Assembly (NCBI GenBank): GCA_964344965.1
Contig: CAYFPJ010000004.1
Span: forward strand, 1-64,000
Origin: UM-FILTER-37-12 sp964344965
GTDB lineage: Bacteria > Patescibacteriota > Patescibacteriia > Magasanikbacterales > UBA922
Direction: 5' to 3'
Length of the DNA: 64,000 nucleotides
Position numbers and translations under genes: made by a program. Shown in pieces: positions 49,761-58,683 of this stretch; within the stretch, counting starts at the first letter, position 1, and each line of letters starts with the position of its first letter. The notes below the pieces were generated by a model. That model was given only the letters and a program-made list of their open reading frames with translations, did not search any database and had not been told where the DNA came from.

Positions 49761-50675
49761 CTACTTAGACAACTTAGCAAGGCGATCATTCACCCACGCC
49801 ATCCCAATCCCCACTGGTCTCAACAAAGCAATCCACACCCATTTGTACCACGGTTCCCATTTTTGAAAATAACTGAGCATTGACTTGGTAAATTGCTTCT
49901 GCTTCCAGAGTGTCGTCCTTTTTTTAAAACTTTGTCCGACATAGTCGACGCAAGTGATAATTGGTGTATATATTACTTTGTAGCCATGACGCTTCGCTTC
50001 CCGACAAATATCGACATCTTCGTACCAGATAAAATAGCGTGGATCAAAGGCCCAGCCAGTCTTATCAAGAAACTCTCGTCGCATGAGCATGAATGAGCCA
50101 CGGATAGAATCTACTTCTTGCTCCTGATCTGGATCCATATCCCGCATGTGGTATTTATTTAAGATGCTTGGAAAAACGTGAGGGATCTTCAAAATCAAAG
50201 CTATCTGCTCCCATAGTTTTGGCAATCTCCGTGGTGAAGCATTCCAAACAAAATTTCCTTCGCGGTCCACTAACTTGACGCTGACAATGCCCACTTCCTT
50301 GTGAGACTTCATCCAATCAAGAATTTTGTCAAGGCTCCCTGGCTCGACGCGCATGTCAGGATTGAGAAATAATATATATTCTCCTGTTGTTTTTTTTAGT
50401 CCTTGATTGTTGGCAGCACCAAACCCCAAATTCTTTTCATTTGATATTACATGTACTGATGAAAAATCTTTTGACCTCAAAAACTCTACAGTCCCATCTG
50501 TTGATCCATTGTCCACCACAATTTCTTCACAACTAATCTTTTCACACCCATCAAAAACAGAACGAATCTGTTCTTCGATCCGTTCTTTGGAATTCCAAGT
50601 GACTGTAATGATTGATAGGTCCATAAAAGTCTGTTTGTGATCTTTTTTCCTGTTATATTCTTTTAGAGATTCCAT
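49761..50675 (-). CDS. Family 2 glycosyltransferase (rhamnosyltransferase-like)
   Basis: 304 residues; the fold starts at LSIITVTWNSKERIEEQI, so the ATG at 50624 (MDLSIITVTW) is a strong alternative to 50675. VDNGSTDGTVEFL, NEKNLGFGAANNQGL, YILFLNPDMRVEPGSLD and DPRYFIWYEDVDICREAKRHGYKVIY are the hallmarks. A C-terminal amphipathic/basic part follows. The upstream hypothetical gene ends three bases before the 50675 start. Confidence 0.9.
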   Translation of the reverse strand: MESLKEYNRKKDHKQTFMDLSIITVTWNSKERIEEQIRSVFDGCEKISCEEIVVDNGSTDGTVEFLRSKDFSSVHVISNEKNLGFGAANNQGLKKTTGEYILFLNPDMRVEPGSLDKILDWMKSHKEVGIVSVKLVDREGNFVWNASPRRLPKLWEQIALILKIPHVFPSILNKYHMRDMDPDQEQEVDSIRGSFMLMRREFLDKTGWAFDPRYFIWYEDVDICREAKRHGYKVIYTPIITCVDYVGQSFKKRTTLWKQKQFTKSMLSYFQKWEPWYKWVWIALLRPVGIGMAWVNDRLAKLSK

Positions 50676-50678
50676 ATG

Positions 50679-51149
50679 TCAATCGAATGATGACTCCAAA
50701 CCATCTAGGACACTAACAAGTAGACCGAAATTCAACTCCACATTCTCTTCTGAAGGTCTCTCACCTTTTTCACCAATATTGTGTATCATGATCTTTATCT
50801 CTGATAAGTGATGATCAAAGGCATCAATAAAAATAATATCTGAACCACTATCATTGACCAACTTAGCAAATCGAGAGCGTATATCATCCAACGTCTCGTT
50901 CACTTCTTCAGGACTCATCTTTTCTCCTCTTATTGGACGTACGTCTCTATCAAAATTTCCCCTTCTAACTAACCTAGCAATTACAGTACGTGCTCTACCA
51001 ATGGACCCACTGATTAATCTTATTCTAGCTCTCATAGTATCTGGATCAATTTCTAGTTTTTGTCTCTCTTCTATATTCTTTCTATATGCCACAAAATCAA
51101 TCACATTGTTACCTCCTCCTGGTTTTTTAGTATCAGACATATTTATCAA
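50679..51149 (-). CDS. Hypothetical protein, function unknown
   Basis: 156 residues, charged, predicted helical and cytoplasmic (SGSIGRARTVIARLVRRGNF, EEVNETLDDIRSRFAKLV, DAFDHHLSEIKIMIHNIGEKGE). No recognised domain. One of four small unknown proteins in the glycan block; its stop lies three bases from the start of the glycosyltransferase, suggesting coupling. Confidence 0.7.
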   Translation of the reverse strand: MINMSDTKKPGGGNNVIDFVAYRKNIEERQKLEIDPDTMRARIRLISGSIGRARTVIARLVRRGNFDRDVRPIRGEKMSPEEVNETLDDIRSRFAKLVNDSGSDIIFIDAFDHHLSEIKIMIHNIGEKGERPSEENVELNFGLLVSVLDGLESSFD

Positions 51150-51186
51150 ACTATAGTAATGACTTTAAAAAACTTATTTACTTGAT

Positions 51187-51579
51187 CTAAGAGACAACTG
51201 ACAACATTATTTTCTTTCTAACTTTTTCTTGTAGAAAACTAATAGTTGTGCGAGCTTTTTTTGTGTCAATTTCATCCTCTTTATCCATAACTAATTCCCT
51301 GAGATCAATAAAATCTTCACCAGGATCCTCGTCTTGAGCTCTACCACGCCCTTCTTCCGGAATCAAGGGGTCTGCACCATTGGCATGGATATATTTTCTT
51401 TTACTGTTTAGAAAAATGACATTTGAGCCGTCATCTGGATAAACCTCTTCCAAGTTATCAGAATTCCTAGATCCTGACAAAAAACCATGTGGATCAAAGT
51501 CATTTATATGACTAGTAGACACTTCTTTCAATAAAAGACCAAGCTCACCCTCTTCCCACAACGGCCAATTCTCCCGCAA
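51187..51579 (-). pseudogene. 3' part of a hypothetical gene split by 145-bp element copy 5
   Basis: Reads 130 residues from a TTG (RENWPLWEEGELGLLLKEVSTSH...). Upstream sequence within the element is closed by a stop. Deleting 51586-51730 exactly joins it in frame to 51731-52249 (junction ...SITDL-DFLRENWPLW...). The mature C-terminal part is acidic with a helical end. No family recognised. Confidence 0.72.
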
Positions 51580-51585
51580 AAAATC

Positions 51586-51730
51586 AATAAAAGTAAATTT
51601 GGTTTAAGTAAGACTTCATCGGGCCATCCCCGCAGCAAGCTGCGGGGTATTGGCAGAAAATCTTATTTCAACCAATGTTAGTTTTCACTTTTTCGATGCA
51701 AGCATCGAGGAATAAAACCGCTTAAAGATT
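51586..51730 (+). mobile_element. 145-bp hairpin element, copy 5 (inserted in a gene)
   Basis: Identical length and orientation to the other copies. It splits a minus-strand gene between codons; its right end (GCTTAAAGATT) gives the upstream part the stop after ITDLNL. As with copy 4, precise excision restores one open frame. Confidence 0.92.
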
Positions 51731-52249
51731 TAAATCTGTTATACTTTTTGTTATTTCTTCCCCCAATATTTCAGCCAAAATTTCCATTTTCCCTGCTGCA
51801 ATTTCTTGTCGAACCTCGTAAGATTGCTTGTTCAATTCCACCAACTTATCATCAACATCATAGATAGAAGGTGTCCAAGATTCTCCCTCTCGATATACAG
51901 AATAATTTATTTCATGCAATTGTAAATAATTATTCAACGCTCTTTTTTCTTCGTCAGTCAAATTTGGATACCTCTTTTTGAATTCTTCAAATATTATTTT
52001 TGAAAATGCTATAGTGAGTTCATACTGATACCACTCTCTATCTAAATCACAATCTCCATGTTCCAAATCATCAGGAAAAAGACTGAGGGGATATTTTTTG
52101 GCATCTTTTTTTGTAGCCAAAGCATCATCCCTACCCAGAGTGTCTCTGTAAGTCTCTAACTTTCTTTTTTCTTTGATGAGTCTTTCTAATTGTTGTGTAA
52201 TTTGCCTTCCAGCCTCTGCACTTGGCCACTTACCTTGCAGTATTCCCAT
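51722..52249 (-). pseudogene. 5' part of a hypothetical gene truncated by 145-bp element copy 5
   Basis: 175 residues, mostly helical (AEAGRQITQQLERLIKEKRKLETYRD, YQYELTIAFSKIIFEEFKKRYP, LNKQSYEVRQEIAAGKMEILAEIL); the last residues are element-encoded. With 51187-51585 it would form a protein of about 306 residues. The gene start lies 13 bases from the RmlD-like gene end. Unknown function. Confidence 0.75.
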
Positions 52250-52262
52250 ATTTTATTTATTT

Positions 52263-53111
52263 TCAGATATTTAGATTTTTATTTTCTGCATATTTCTCCA
52301 TTGTGTCCCGCATCCCTACATGCACTTCCCGCATTTCAATCCCAATACTAGCCAAATTTTCTGAAGCAAGAAAATTATTAGATCTACCTTTTGTGGCAAG
52401 ACCTTGTTTTACCAAGTCATCATTGGTGATCCATTCATTGGTATGAGTAGGATCCACAAGTTCTTCATAGAGATCAATAATCTCACGATGCTTGAGAATG
52501 CCAGGATTGGTGACGTGAAAAATACCTTCTGCTTTTTTTTCTAGCAGCTGATAAAACACATCTACCATGTCATCGACAATCGTCACACTATTTTCCACAT
52601 CAATCACCTTTGGAAAGCTAGCTAGCTTGTCGATCATGTTATTTGGTGATGGGATGTGATCAATAGGCATGCGAATGCGAGCAATCCCCACTTTTGGCAA
52701 AGTAGACAAGACAAGATCAGCCGCCCACTTGGCACGAGAGTAGGTCACTTCAGTTGGATTACCCATGTCTCCTTCTCGCCACCTCTTATCCTCATGTGGT
52801 GAGTCACCGTAGAAGATACAACCAGATCCAATATGAAGAAGGTAAATATTTCGCTCCTGACAAGCCTCGGCAATAGTGATTGGTAGCTTGGTATTGCCAA
52901 GCATGGTTTCCAGAGGATGATCCTCACACCAGTCTACATTTGGCTTGCCACGTACTCCTGCGGCGTTCAAAACTGCATCTGGCTGATGCTCGTCAATAAG
53001 TTTTAGTACATCTTCTTTGGAGTTAATTCTTTCAGCAGACAAAACTGAATCTGACCAATCCTTGTGACAACGCTTACCTACATATCCAGCTCCGATAATT
53101 AATATCTTCAT
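52263..53111 (-). CDS. RmlD-like NAD-dependent sugar reductase/epimerase (SDR)
   Basis: About 282 residues from ATG 53111 (MKILIIGAGYVGKRCHKDW). The Rossmann motif GAGYVGK, NAAGVRGKPNVDWCEDHP and the catalytic YSRAK (Tyr-x-x-x-Lys) fit the extended SDR group of RmlD-type dTDP-4-dehydrorhamnose reductases. The GxGxxG is slightly atypical. Adjacent to rmlB on the same strand, so a nucleotide-sugar pathway step is likely; the exact product is not certain. Confidence 0.83.
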   Translation of the reverse strand: MKILIIGAGYVGKRCHKDWSDSVLSAERINSKEDVLKLIDEHQPDAVLNAAGVRGKPNVDWCEDHPLETMLGNTKLPITIAEACQERNIYLLHIGSGCIFYGDSPHEDKRWREGDMGNPTEVTYSRAKWAADLVLSTLPKVGIARIRMPIDHIPSPNNMIDKLASFPKVIDVENSVTIVDDMVDVFYQLLEKKAEGIFHVTNPGILKHREIIDLYEELVDPTHTNEWITNDDLVKQGLATKGRSNNFLASENLASIGIEMREVHVGMRDTMEKYAENKNLNI

Positions 53112-53147
53112 AAACAAGTTTGTAAATTAAAAATTTCAAATTAAAAA

Positions 53148-54152
53148 TTATTCACGTCCGTACCACTCCTCATAATAATCCTGATACGCTCCACTCTTAC
53201 ACCTCTCTACCCATTCTTGATTATTTTGATACCATTCGATCATCTCTCTTAGAGCGTATTCAAACTTTACCTGAGGTTTCCAACCAAGTTCATTTTTTGC
53301 TTTAGAAAAATTAATAGCATAACGACGATCATGACCTGGACGATCTTTGACAAAATCAATACTGCTTTCATCTTTATCCATCAACATCAAAAGAGTCTTG
53401 GTCAAATCAAGGTTTGTCATTTCACTATCTCCACCAAGACAATATGTCTCCCCTATTTTTCCATTCTTAATAATTACCTCAATCCCACGAGCGTGATCAT
53501 CTACATGGATCCAGTCACGAACCTGGAGACCGTCACCATACACTGGAACTTTCTTTCCTTCCATTAGGTTGGAAATAAAAAGTGGTATCAACTTCTCTGG
53601 AAACATGTACGGACCATAGTTGTTGGAACAGTTTGATATAGTAACCTGCAATCCATAAGTATGAAAATAGGATCTTACCAGATGATCAGATGCTGCCTTG
53701 GATGCAGAGTAAGGACTACGAGGATCATAAGATGTAGATTCATCAAAGGCAGGATCCTCTGGCTTCAAAGCTCCAAAAACTTCATCTGTCGAAACATGAT
53801 GAAAACGCTTCTGATATTCTCTAGCAGCATCTAAAAGAACTTGTGTACCGAGAACATTGGTACGAACGAATGCACTAGGATCTAGGATAGAACGATCGAC
53901 ATGGGATTCTGCTGCAAAATGTACAACAACATCGACATCTTTCACTGTCGCAAAGACCAAATCACGATCACAGATATCACCCTTTACAAAAGAATAATTT
54001 TGATTGTCTTTTAAATCTTTTAAATTTTCAAGATTACCGGCATAAGTGAGTAAATCAAAATTAACAATCTCATCTTCTGAATTGCTCTCCATCCAATAAC
54101 GAATAAAATTTGATCCAATAAACCCAGCACCGCCAGTTACCAATAGACGCAT
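53148..54152 (-). CDS. rmlB: dTDP-glucose 4,6-dehydratase (RmlB)
   Basis: About 334 residues from ATG 54152. LLVTGGAGFIGSNFIRYWM (NAD site), AAESHVDRSI, VSTDEVFGAL (Asp-Glu catalytic pair), PYSASKAASDHLVRSY (YxxxK), NCSNNYGPYMFPEKLIPLFI and GDGLQVRDWIHVDDHARGIE are all diagnostic. Converts dTDP-glucose to the 4-keto-6-deoxy sugar. Works with the 44052 nucleotidyltransferase and the RmlD-like enzyme. Secure. Confidence 0.96.
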   Translation of the reverse strand: MRLLVTGGAGFIGSNFIRYWMESNSEDEIVNFDLLTYAGNLENLKDLKDNQNYSFVKGDICDRDLVFATVKDVDVVVHFAAESHVDRSILDPSAFVRTNVLGTQVLLDAAREYQKRFHHVSTDEVFGALKPEDPAFDESTSYDPRSPYSASKAASDHLVRSYFHTYGLQVTISNCSNNYGPYMFPEKLIPLFISNLMEGKKVPVYGDGLQVRDWIHVDDHARGIEVIIKNGKIGETYCLGGDSEMTNLDLTKTLLMLMDKDESSIDFVKDRPGHDRRYAINFSKAKNELGWKPQVKFEYALREMIEWYQNNQEWVERCKSGAYQDYYEEWYGRE

Positions 54153-54219
54153 AAACGACAAATTAAATTAAATCACTATATTATTTACTAAATAAAGTTC
54201 GTGGTACTGGTGACGGGTA

Positions 54220-54252
54220 GGTCCCAGCACCGCCAGTTACCAACAATTTCAT
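54220..54252 (-). pseudogene. Relic start of a second NDP-sugar epimerase/dehydratase gene
   Basis: An ATG at 54252 reads MKLLVTGGAGT, the NAD-binding start of an SDR gene, then leaves the family. The DNA CCCAGCACCGCCAGTTACCA (54223-54242) is repeated at 54123-54142 in rmlB. Starting two bases after the cupin stop in operon position, it looks like what remains after deletion of a gene. Confidence 0.5.
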
Positions 54253-54253
54253 A

Positions 54254-54637
54254 TTATTTTACAATATACTCGTAGCTGTCATCTGTACGCAAAGGAAAAT
54301 TACTAAAAACCACCACTATTGCTGACTCCTCTCCGACATTGGTAGTTGAATGAGCTACTAGGTTGGGGATATGAATGACATCTCTTCCCGGTACCAACTT
54401 CATGTCTTTTCTTTTTTTGGAAACGACGTGCTCCATTTTTAGAGAGACATCACCCTTTTCTGCATAAATCATTATCCTATTTTCTTTGTGATAATGATTG
54501 CCGGTAGTAACTCCAGGATCAATAACCAAACGAGACATATAGATGTCTCCCACTTTTACACTAGACAAAACTCTACCAGGCTTACTAGCATCATCTTTCA
54601 TCTTGAAATGAGTGATAAATTCTTCTTTTCTGTTCAT
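54254..54637 (-). CDS. Cupin-domain protein of the sugar-nucleotide cluster
   Basis: 127 residues forming one cupin barrel: VIDPGVTTGNHYHKENRIMIYAEKGDVSLKME and PGRDVIHIPNLVAHSTTNVGEESAIVVVFSNF, with histidine ligands H-x-H and later H. Similar to WxcM/FdtA-like 3,4-ketoisomerase and dTDP-sugar epimerase partners that act on the RmlB product, but the isomerase residues cannot be assigned. Located just upstream of rmlB on the same strand. Confidence 0.75.
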   Translation of the reverse strand: MNRKEEFITHFKMKDDASKPGRVLSSVKVGDIYMSRLVIDPGVTTGNHYHKENRIMIYAEKGDVSLKMEHVVSKKRKDMKLVPGRDVIHIPNLVAHSTTNVGEESAIVVVFSNFPLRTDDSYEYIVK

Positions 54638-54837
54638 AAAGCCACATTGTTTAATCCCGACCTCGTTCCTCGGTACGGGACGAGAGATCGGTTTAACCTG
54701 CCTGCCGGTCTTCGACTATGAAGCTCAGACTGAATAGCAGGCAGGTTCCCCGGGGCTTGCCCCGGAAAAATTGGTCAAGGACTTGCCCTGGAGTTCATAC
54801 CATTGATTTATTTTGAATTACGAAAAACTCTAATCTC
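54638..54837. other. Non-coding gap with GC-rich hairpins
   Basis: No gene. Holds several short hairpins: CCCGACC...GGTACGGGACG, AACCTGCCTGCC...GGCAGGCAGGTT around 54699-54747, and CCCCGGGGCTTGCCCCGG at 54750-54767. These look like remnants of further palindromic elements. Confidence 0.5.
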
Positions 54838-54946
54838 GTCATTGCGAGGAGTGCGCGAAGCAAGCACGACGTGGCAATCTAGACTTTGGAAGTGTAGATT
54901 GCTTCGTCATCCCGTACTTCGTCGGGATTCCTCGCAATGACGAAAA
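54838..54946. repeat. ATTGCGAGGA-family palindrome, copy 2
   Basis: GTCATTGCGAGGAGTGCGCG...GACGTGGCAATCTAGACTTT mirrored by TAGATTGCTTCGTC...GGATTCCTCGCAATGACGAAA. Confidence 0.88.
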
Positions 54947-54949
54947 TGC

Positions 54950-55225
54950 AATTTAACGAGTAGTGTGAAATAAAAGTAAATTTGGTTTAAGTAAGACTTC
55001 ATCGGGCCATCCCCGCAGCAAGCTGCGGGGTATTGGCAGAAAATCTTATTTCAACCAATGTTAGTTTTCACTTTTTCGATGCAAGCATCGAGGAATAAAA
55101 CCGCTTAAAGATTAAAATTGATATTTTCCTTATTTTAGCAAAATATGAATTTTCCGCATATCTATTTTCTAAAAATATTTAGCTAAATTAAGCCAAACGA
55201 GTCTAATTCACACTACTCGTAATTT
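54950..55225. repeat. Palindrome interrupted by 145-bp element copy 6
   Basis: AACGAGTAGTGTGAA at 54956-54970 and TTCACACTACTCGTAA at 55208-55223 are inverted copies. The 145-bp element and about 95 AT-rich bases lie between them, so the element appears to have entered an older palindrome. Confidence 0.65.
54969..55113 (+). mobile_element. 145-bp hairpin element, copy 6
   Basis: Sequence and orientation as in the other copies. Left flank GTGTGA, right flank AAAATTG. Lies in the 600-base gap between the cupin and Nudix genes. Confidence 0.9.
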
Positions 55226-55240
55226 AGTAATTCAAAATAA

Positions 55241-55777
55241 TTATTTATGTAAAAAATGATGATGAACAAGAGCCCAAGCCGCCATAGTCTGTCCGTCCCA
55301 GATATCATTACGACGAATCATTTCATCTACTTCATCTGGCCTGCGATACATTACTTCTATATCTTCTGTGTCATCAAGGTCCATTTCCTGTTGTTCACTC
55401 AAGTGAGCTATGAAGACATGGGTAGTGTCCTTGGTATATCCATTGGCAGGTTGAAATTCTCCAACCTTGATAAATTCATCAGCCAAATATCCTGTTTCTT
55501 CTGCTAGCTCCTCTTTGGCAGCCTCTAAAGCTGTCTGACCATCTTTCAATCCTCCTCCTGGAAATTCAATACTCTCCTTATTAGTCAGGTATCTAGATTG
55601 CAAAATCAAAACCAAACGACCATCTGGTAATACTGGAACCACGATAGACATCCCACTAAGCTCTGAATAATAATAGTCACCTATATCACCGTTTGGTAAT
55701 TCATAAGTGTCATGCTTGTAAGTATACCAAGGATTCTCGTGCAGTGTTTCTTCTGATAATTTTTTGAGGTGTTTCAT
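55241..55777 (-). CDS. Nudix hydrolase, ADP-ribose pyrophosphatase-like
   Basis: 178 residues. YTYKHDTYELPNGDIGDYYYSEL at the N-terminus is as in ADP-ribose/ADP-sugar pyrophosphatases; the Nudix box GGGLKDGQTALEAAKEELAEETGY is complete. Likely hydrolyses ADP-ribose or NDP-sugars. Next gene is a HIT protein, another nucleotide-handling enzyme. Confidence 0.9.
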   Translation of the reverse strand: MKHLKKLSEETLHENPWYTYKHDTYELPNGDIGDYYYSELSGMSIVVPVLPDGRLVLILQSRYLTNKESIEFPGGGLKDGQTALEAAKEELAEETGYLADEFIKVGEFQPANGYTKDTTHVFIAHLSEQQEMDLDDTEDIEVMYRRPDEVDEMIRRNDIWDGQTMAAWALVHHHFLHK

Positions 55778-55826
55778 AAGTCATTATAATATCAGTAAAA
55801 TCTATATAAATCAGTCTGAATTAATG

Positions 55827-56228
55827 CTAAAACAATTTGGCAACCTCTTCTACAGAAGTATCACCAGCATTATTAATAATAGAATGGATATTTCCTCCCC
55901 CATCACCCTTCCAACGAGGTAAGATATGAACATGTAGATGTGACACCTCTTGTCCACCTGCCTCTCCATGATTCCAACCAACGTTGAATCCATCTGGATG
56001 AAGAGTGGATTCTAGTTTTTCCATCACTTTCTCAATAGATAAAAAAAGATCTTTGGAAAGTTCTTTATTCAGGTCAAACAAATTTTCTGCATGTACTTTT
56101 GGCACCAGTACTGTATGACCTTTGGCACGAGGGTTTATATCCAAAAAGGCGAGAAAGTGTGCATCCTCATACACAGTATGATTTGGTATTTCTCCTCCTA
56201 CAATTTTACAAAAAATACAGTCTTTCAT
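55827..56228 (-). CDS. HIT-family (Hint-like) nucleotide hydrolase/transferase
   Basis: 133 residues with the N-terminal CIFCKIVGGEIP zinc-type pair, AFLDINPRAKGHTVLVPK, and the catalytic histidine triad HLHVHILPRW. Hydrolyses adenosine phosphoramidates or related nucleotides in characterised members. Normal length. Confidence 0.94.
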   Translation of the reverse strand: MKDCIFCKIVGGEIPNHTVYEDAHFLAFLDINPRAKGHTVLVPKVHAENLFDLNKELSKDLFLSIEKVMEKLESTLHPDGFNVGWNHGEAGGQEVSHLHVHILPRWKGDGGGNIHSIINNAGDTSVEEVAKLF

Positions 56229-56267
56229 AGGTTATAATAAATTCTTTAAAACATAAAACTATCATTT

Positions 56268-56370
56268 TCGTCATTGCGAGGAATGAAACGCAGTGGAATG
56301 ACGAAGCAATCTACACTTTGGACGTGTAGATTGCCACGTCGCTCCTTCGTCGCTCCTCGCAATGACGAAT
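56268..56370. repeat. ATTGCGAGGA-family palindrome, copy 3
   Basis: CGTCATTGCGAGGAATGAAA...GACGAAGCAATCTACACTTT mirrored by TGTAGATTGCCACGTCG...GCTCCTCGCAATGACGAA. It lies upstream of the HIT gene. Confidence 0.88.
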
Positions 56371-56429
56371 TTTAGATATTTATAGTACAAATTAACTTAT
56401 ACTTACTCTGCAATATTATCAATATTTAG

Positions 56430-58658
56430 CTATTTTTTCAAGTCAATATTCCAAATCAGAAAGTCACCCAGCTGCTCAGGTGTGGAGCTGGAAAATTCTG
56501 ACATTTTTGCTTCCTTTTCCTCATCTACATCTTTTATTGGCAACACAACCCAACACCTCTCATGTCCAGTGATATTAGATATCTCAGATAAGACACTTTG
56601 TTCTGGATTTTCTATCATTTCAGATAATAATGAAACTCTCTTCTCTTGGGCAAATTGGTAATCAATAGGAAATCCGCCACCGACAATTTTTTGAGATGAC
56701 CTCGACTCAAGAGCAAGAAGAATCCAAGTATTTGCTAAAACACACTGACTATCTTCATTTTTATGCTTCCAAACATAATTGGCCGCATTATATTCATCTA
56801 GACTGACAACTCTCATATCAGGACCAGTCGCAAATGATGTCGTGCCCACCCAAGAAAATAATACTACCAATGACAAAATAACCACATTCCTATACCTTGC
56901 TCTCATTTTCTCAAAATTAATCTTACTCAAACCAAAAACAAAATAAACAAATATGACTATAGAAAAAATTGGATCAAGACGGCGGACAAATGATCTGTCT
57001 CCCTCGAGGAAAAACCAACCTATCAAATATCCAGCCACAATACTCGTAGCAAAAAGATTAAAAATCAACCAAACTATTTTTTTCTTATATAATGATCTCC
57101 AGAGTCCAAATATTGCTAAGCCAAAAATAATTGAAACACCAAGCATCATTGGCCAACGCCAGTCAGTGAAGAAGCTCGATACAAAAGCATAATCTGGAGT
57201 ATGATTGATAAGAATATTGCCACTAAGCATATCATGAGGGCGAATAGCACTAGCATAGTACCAGCCACTAAACTGGCCGAGCATCTGCTTAATCTGGTTC
57301 ACAAAGTCCCAAGATTGAGGAAGGTGGCTAGCTCTACTGACTATTTCTATAATTGGAAAAAATAAGATGGCAAAAATTGTTGAGAATGAGATAGTTATTT
57401 TTCTAAAAATTTTATTGCCACGAAAATCTATATTCTTGAAAAATAAAGAAATTAAAATCACAAACCAAATCAAAATGAAATACAGTGTGTACCCAAACAG
57501 CATGGAGACTGCAAAAAATAATGCCAAATTCCTTCCCCTCTTACCCCCACTATCCAAATATTGCAACCACAGCATCAACGTGAATAAGAAGAATAATAAT
57601 CCCAAACTAACAGGCAGAGCAAGGCTCCCAAGAGCTTGTAGGGTAAATGGGATTAGTGATAAGAATGAAAAAAACAAACCAGCCCGCCACGAACCAAACA
57701 TGATTCGACCAATTCGTAATAAAACTATCGGCAAAACTATAGACCATAAGAAAACCATCATCCACTTGTTGACTGCCAACAAATCAATATCTAGGGTGGC
57801 AGATAAAAGCACGCCAGATCCCCAGAGATGACCATAAAGATACTTGTGTGGCACGACCAAAGCTTCTGGCACATCTATGCCTGCTACTTCACGCCAGCTA
57901 GCTTCATCCCCAAACAAAACTGGCAAAACAGACTGACCACCCAACAATTGATTCTCGACAGCCACATGTCTCCATACATCCCCGCCCCAAGGCATCTCAT
58001 GAGACAATGGTAAATAAAGATGCATGACTAGAGACTGAACAATAATCAAAAATAACAAAGTCTTGATCTTGTGCTTTGAACAAACTAATATCCCTAGCAC
58101 GAAAATAGACAAAAAAGTAAGAGGTAAAACAAGTTTATCAATACTTTGCCAAGGAGAATTCAAAACTTCTGTGCCATTTGATTTGAGAAGTAAGAAAAAT
58201 ATCAATGAAGCAAGTAGTAAAAAAATTCCCAACAAAATATTATTTTTCTTAAACATTACAAAGCCAAATTTCTTTTTTCCATTTTCAGAAAGTCCTCTTT
58301 TTCTTTTTTTCTTAACAATCAAAAAAAGCAGATAGCTAAATATTGCTAAAGTTAAATATACTGACCACAAAAGCATGGGAGTCAGCTTGTACCAGACGAC
58401 CAAGACAGAGCTGAACAAACCTAGCAAAGTGAAAACTGTAAAAAATGAAAATACCACCGTCATCCAATCCTTATACTTCATCCCAAAAATACGATGCAAA
58501 ACACAACGCCAATATTCTCCTACAAACCATAGATAGACGACAAATAGCAAAATTCCAGCAAATTTGCTATGCCAAACAGTCAGTTGGAGATATAACAAAA
58601 ATAGCAGAACTGCCAACTTACCAACTTCTATCAATTTTATCCTATACAAAAATTTCAC
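56430..58658 (-). CDS. Large multi-pass membrane protein, GT-C-like
   Basis: 742 residues from a GTG start. About a dozen or more hydrophobic helices. The loop SHEMPWGGDVWRHVAVENQLLGGQ (about 235-260) carries the acidic residues expected in the first large loop of GT-C enzymes (oligosaccharyl- or mannosyltransferases). A C-terminal soluble part contains DEYNAANYVWKHKNEDSQCVLA. Probably transfers sugars from a lipid carrier outside the membrane. Precise function not known. Paralogue-like to the divergent 58877 gene. Confidence 0.75.
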   Translation of the reverse strand: MKFLYRIKLIEVGKLAVLLFLLYLQLTVWHSKFAGILLFVVYLWFVGEYWRCVLHRIFGMKYKDWMTVVFSFFTVFTLLGLFSSVLVVWYKLTPMLLWSVYLTLAIFSYLLFLIVKKKRKRGLSENGKKKFGFVMFKKNNILLGIFLLLASLIFFLLLKSNGTEVLNSPWQSIDKLVLPLTFLSIFVLGILVCSKHKIKTLLFLIIVQSLVMHLYLPLSHEMPWGGDVWRHVAVENQLLGGQSVLPVLFGDEASWREVAGIDVPEALVVPHKYLYGHLWGSGVLLSATLDIDLLAVNKWMMVFLWSIVLPIVLLRIGRIMFGSWRAGLFFSFLSLIPFTLQALGSLALPVSLGLLFFLFTLMLWLQYLDSGGKRGRNLALFFAVSMLFGYTLYFILIWFVILISLFFKNIDFRGNKIFRKITISFSTIFAILFFPIIEIVSRASHLPQSWDFVNQIKQMLGQFSGWYYASAIRPHDMLSGNILINHTPDYAFVSSFFTDWRWPMMLGVSIIFGLAIFGLWRSLYKKKIVWLIFNLFATSIVAGYLIGWFFLEGDRSFVRRLDPIFSIVIFVYFVFGLSKINFEKMRARYRNVVILSLVVLFSWVGTTSFATGPDMRVVSLDEYNAANYVWKHKNEDSQCVLANTWILLALESRSSQKIVGGGFPIDYQFAQEKRVSLLSEMIENPEQSVLSEISNITGHERCWVVLPIKDVDEEKEAKMSEFSSSTPEQLGDFLIWNIDLKK

Positions 58659-58683
58659 AATATTTTCGATCTAAAAAAACGAT

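Noticed and set aside
49101..51730. Element copies 4 and 5 as self-splicing introns
   Set aside because: The host genes are transcribed from the opposite strand while the element keeps the same plus-strand orientation elsewhere, and 145 bases is too short for a group I or II intron.
6310..55113. The six 145-bp repeats as a CRISPR array or a conserved ncRNA gene
   Set aside because: They are kilobases apart without spacers and no cas gene is present. Two copies interrupt genes cleanly, which favours a mobile element over a functional RNA gene.
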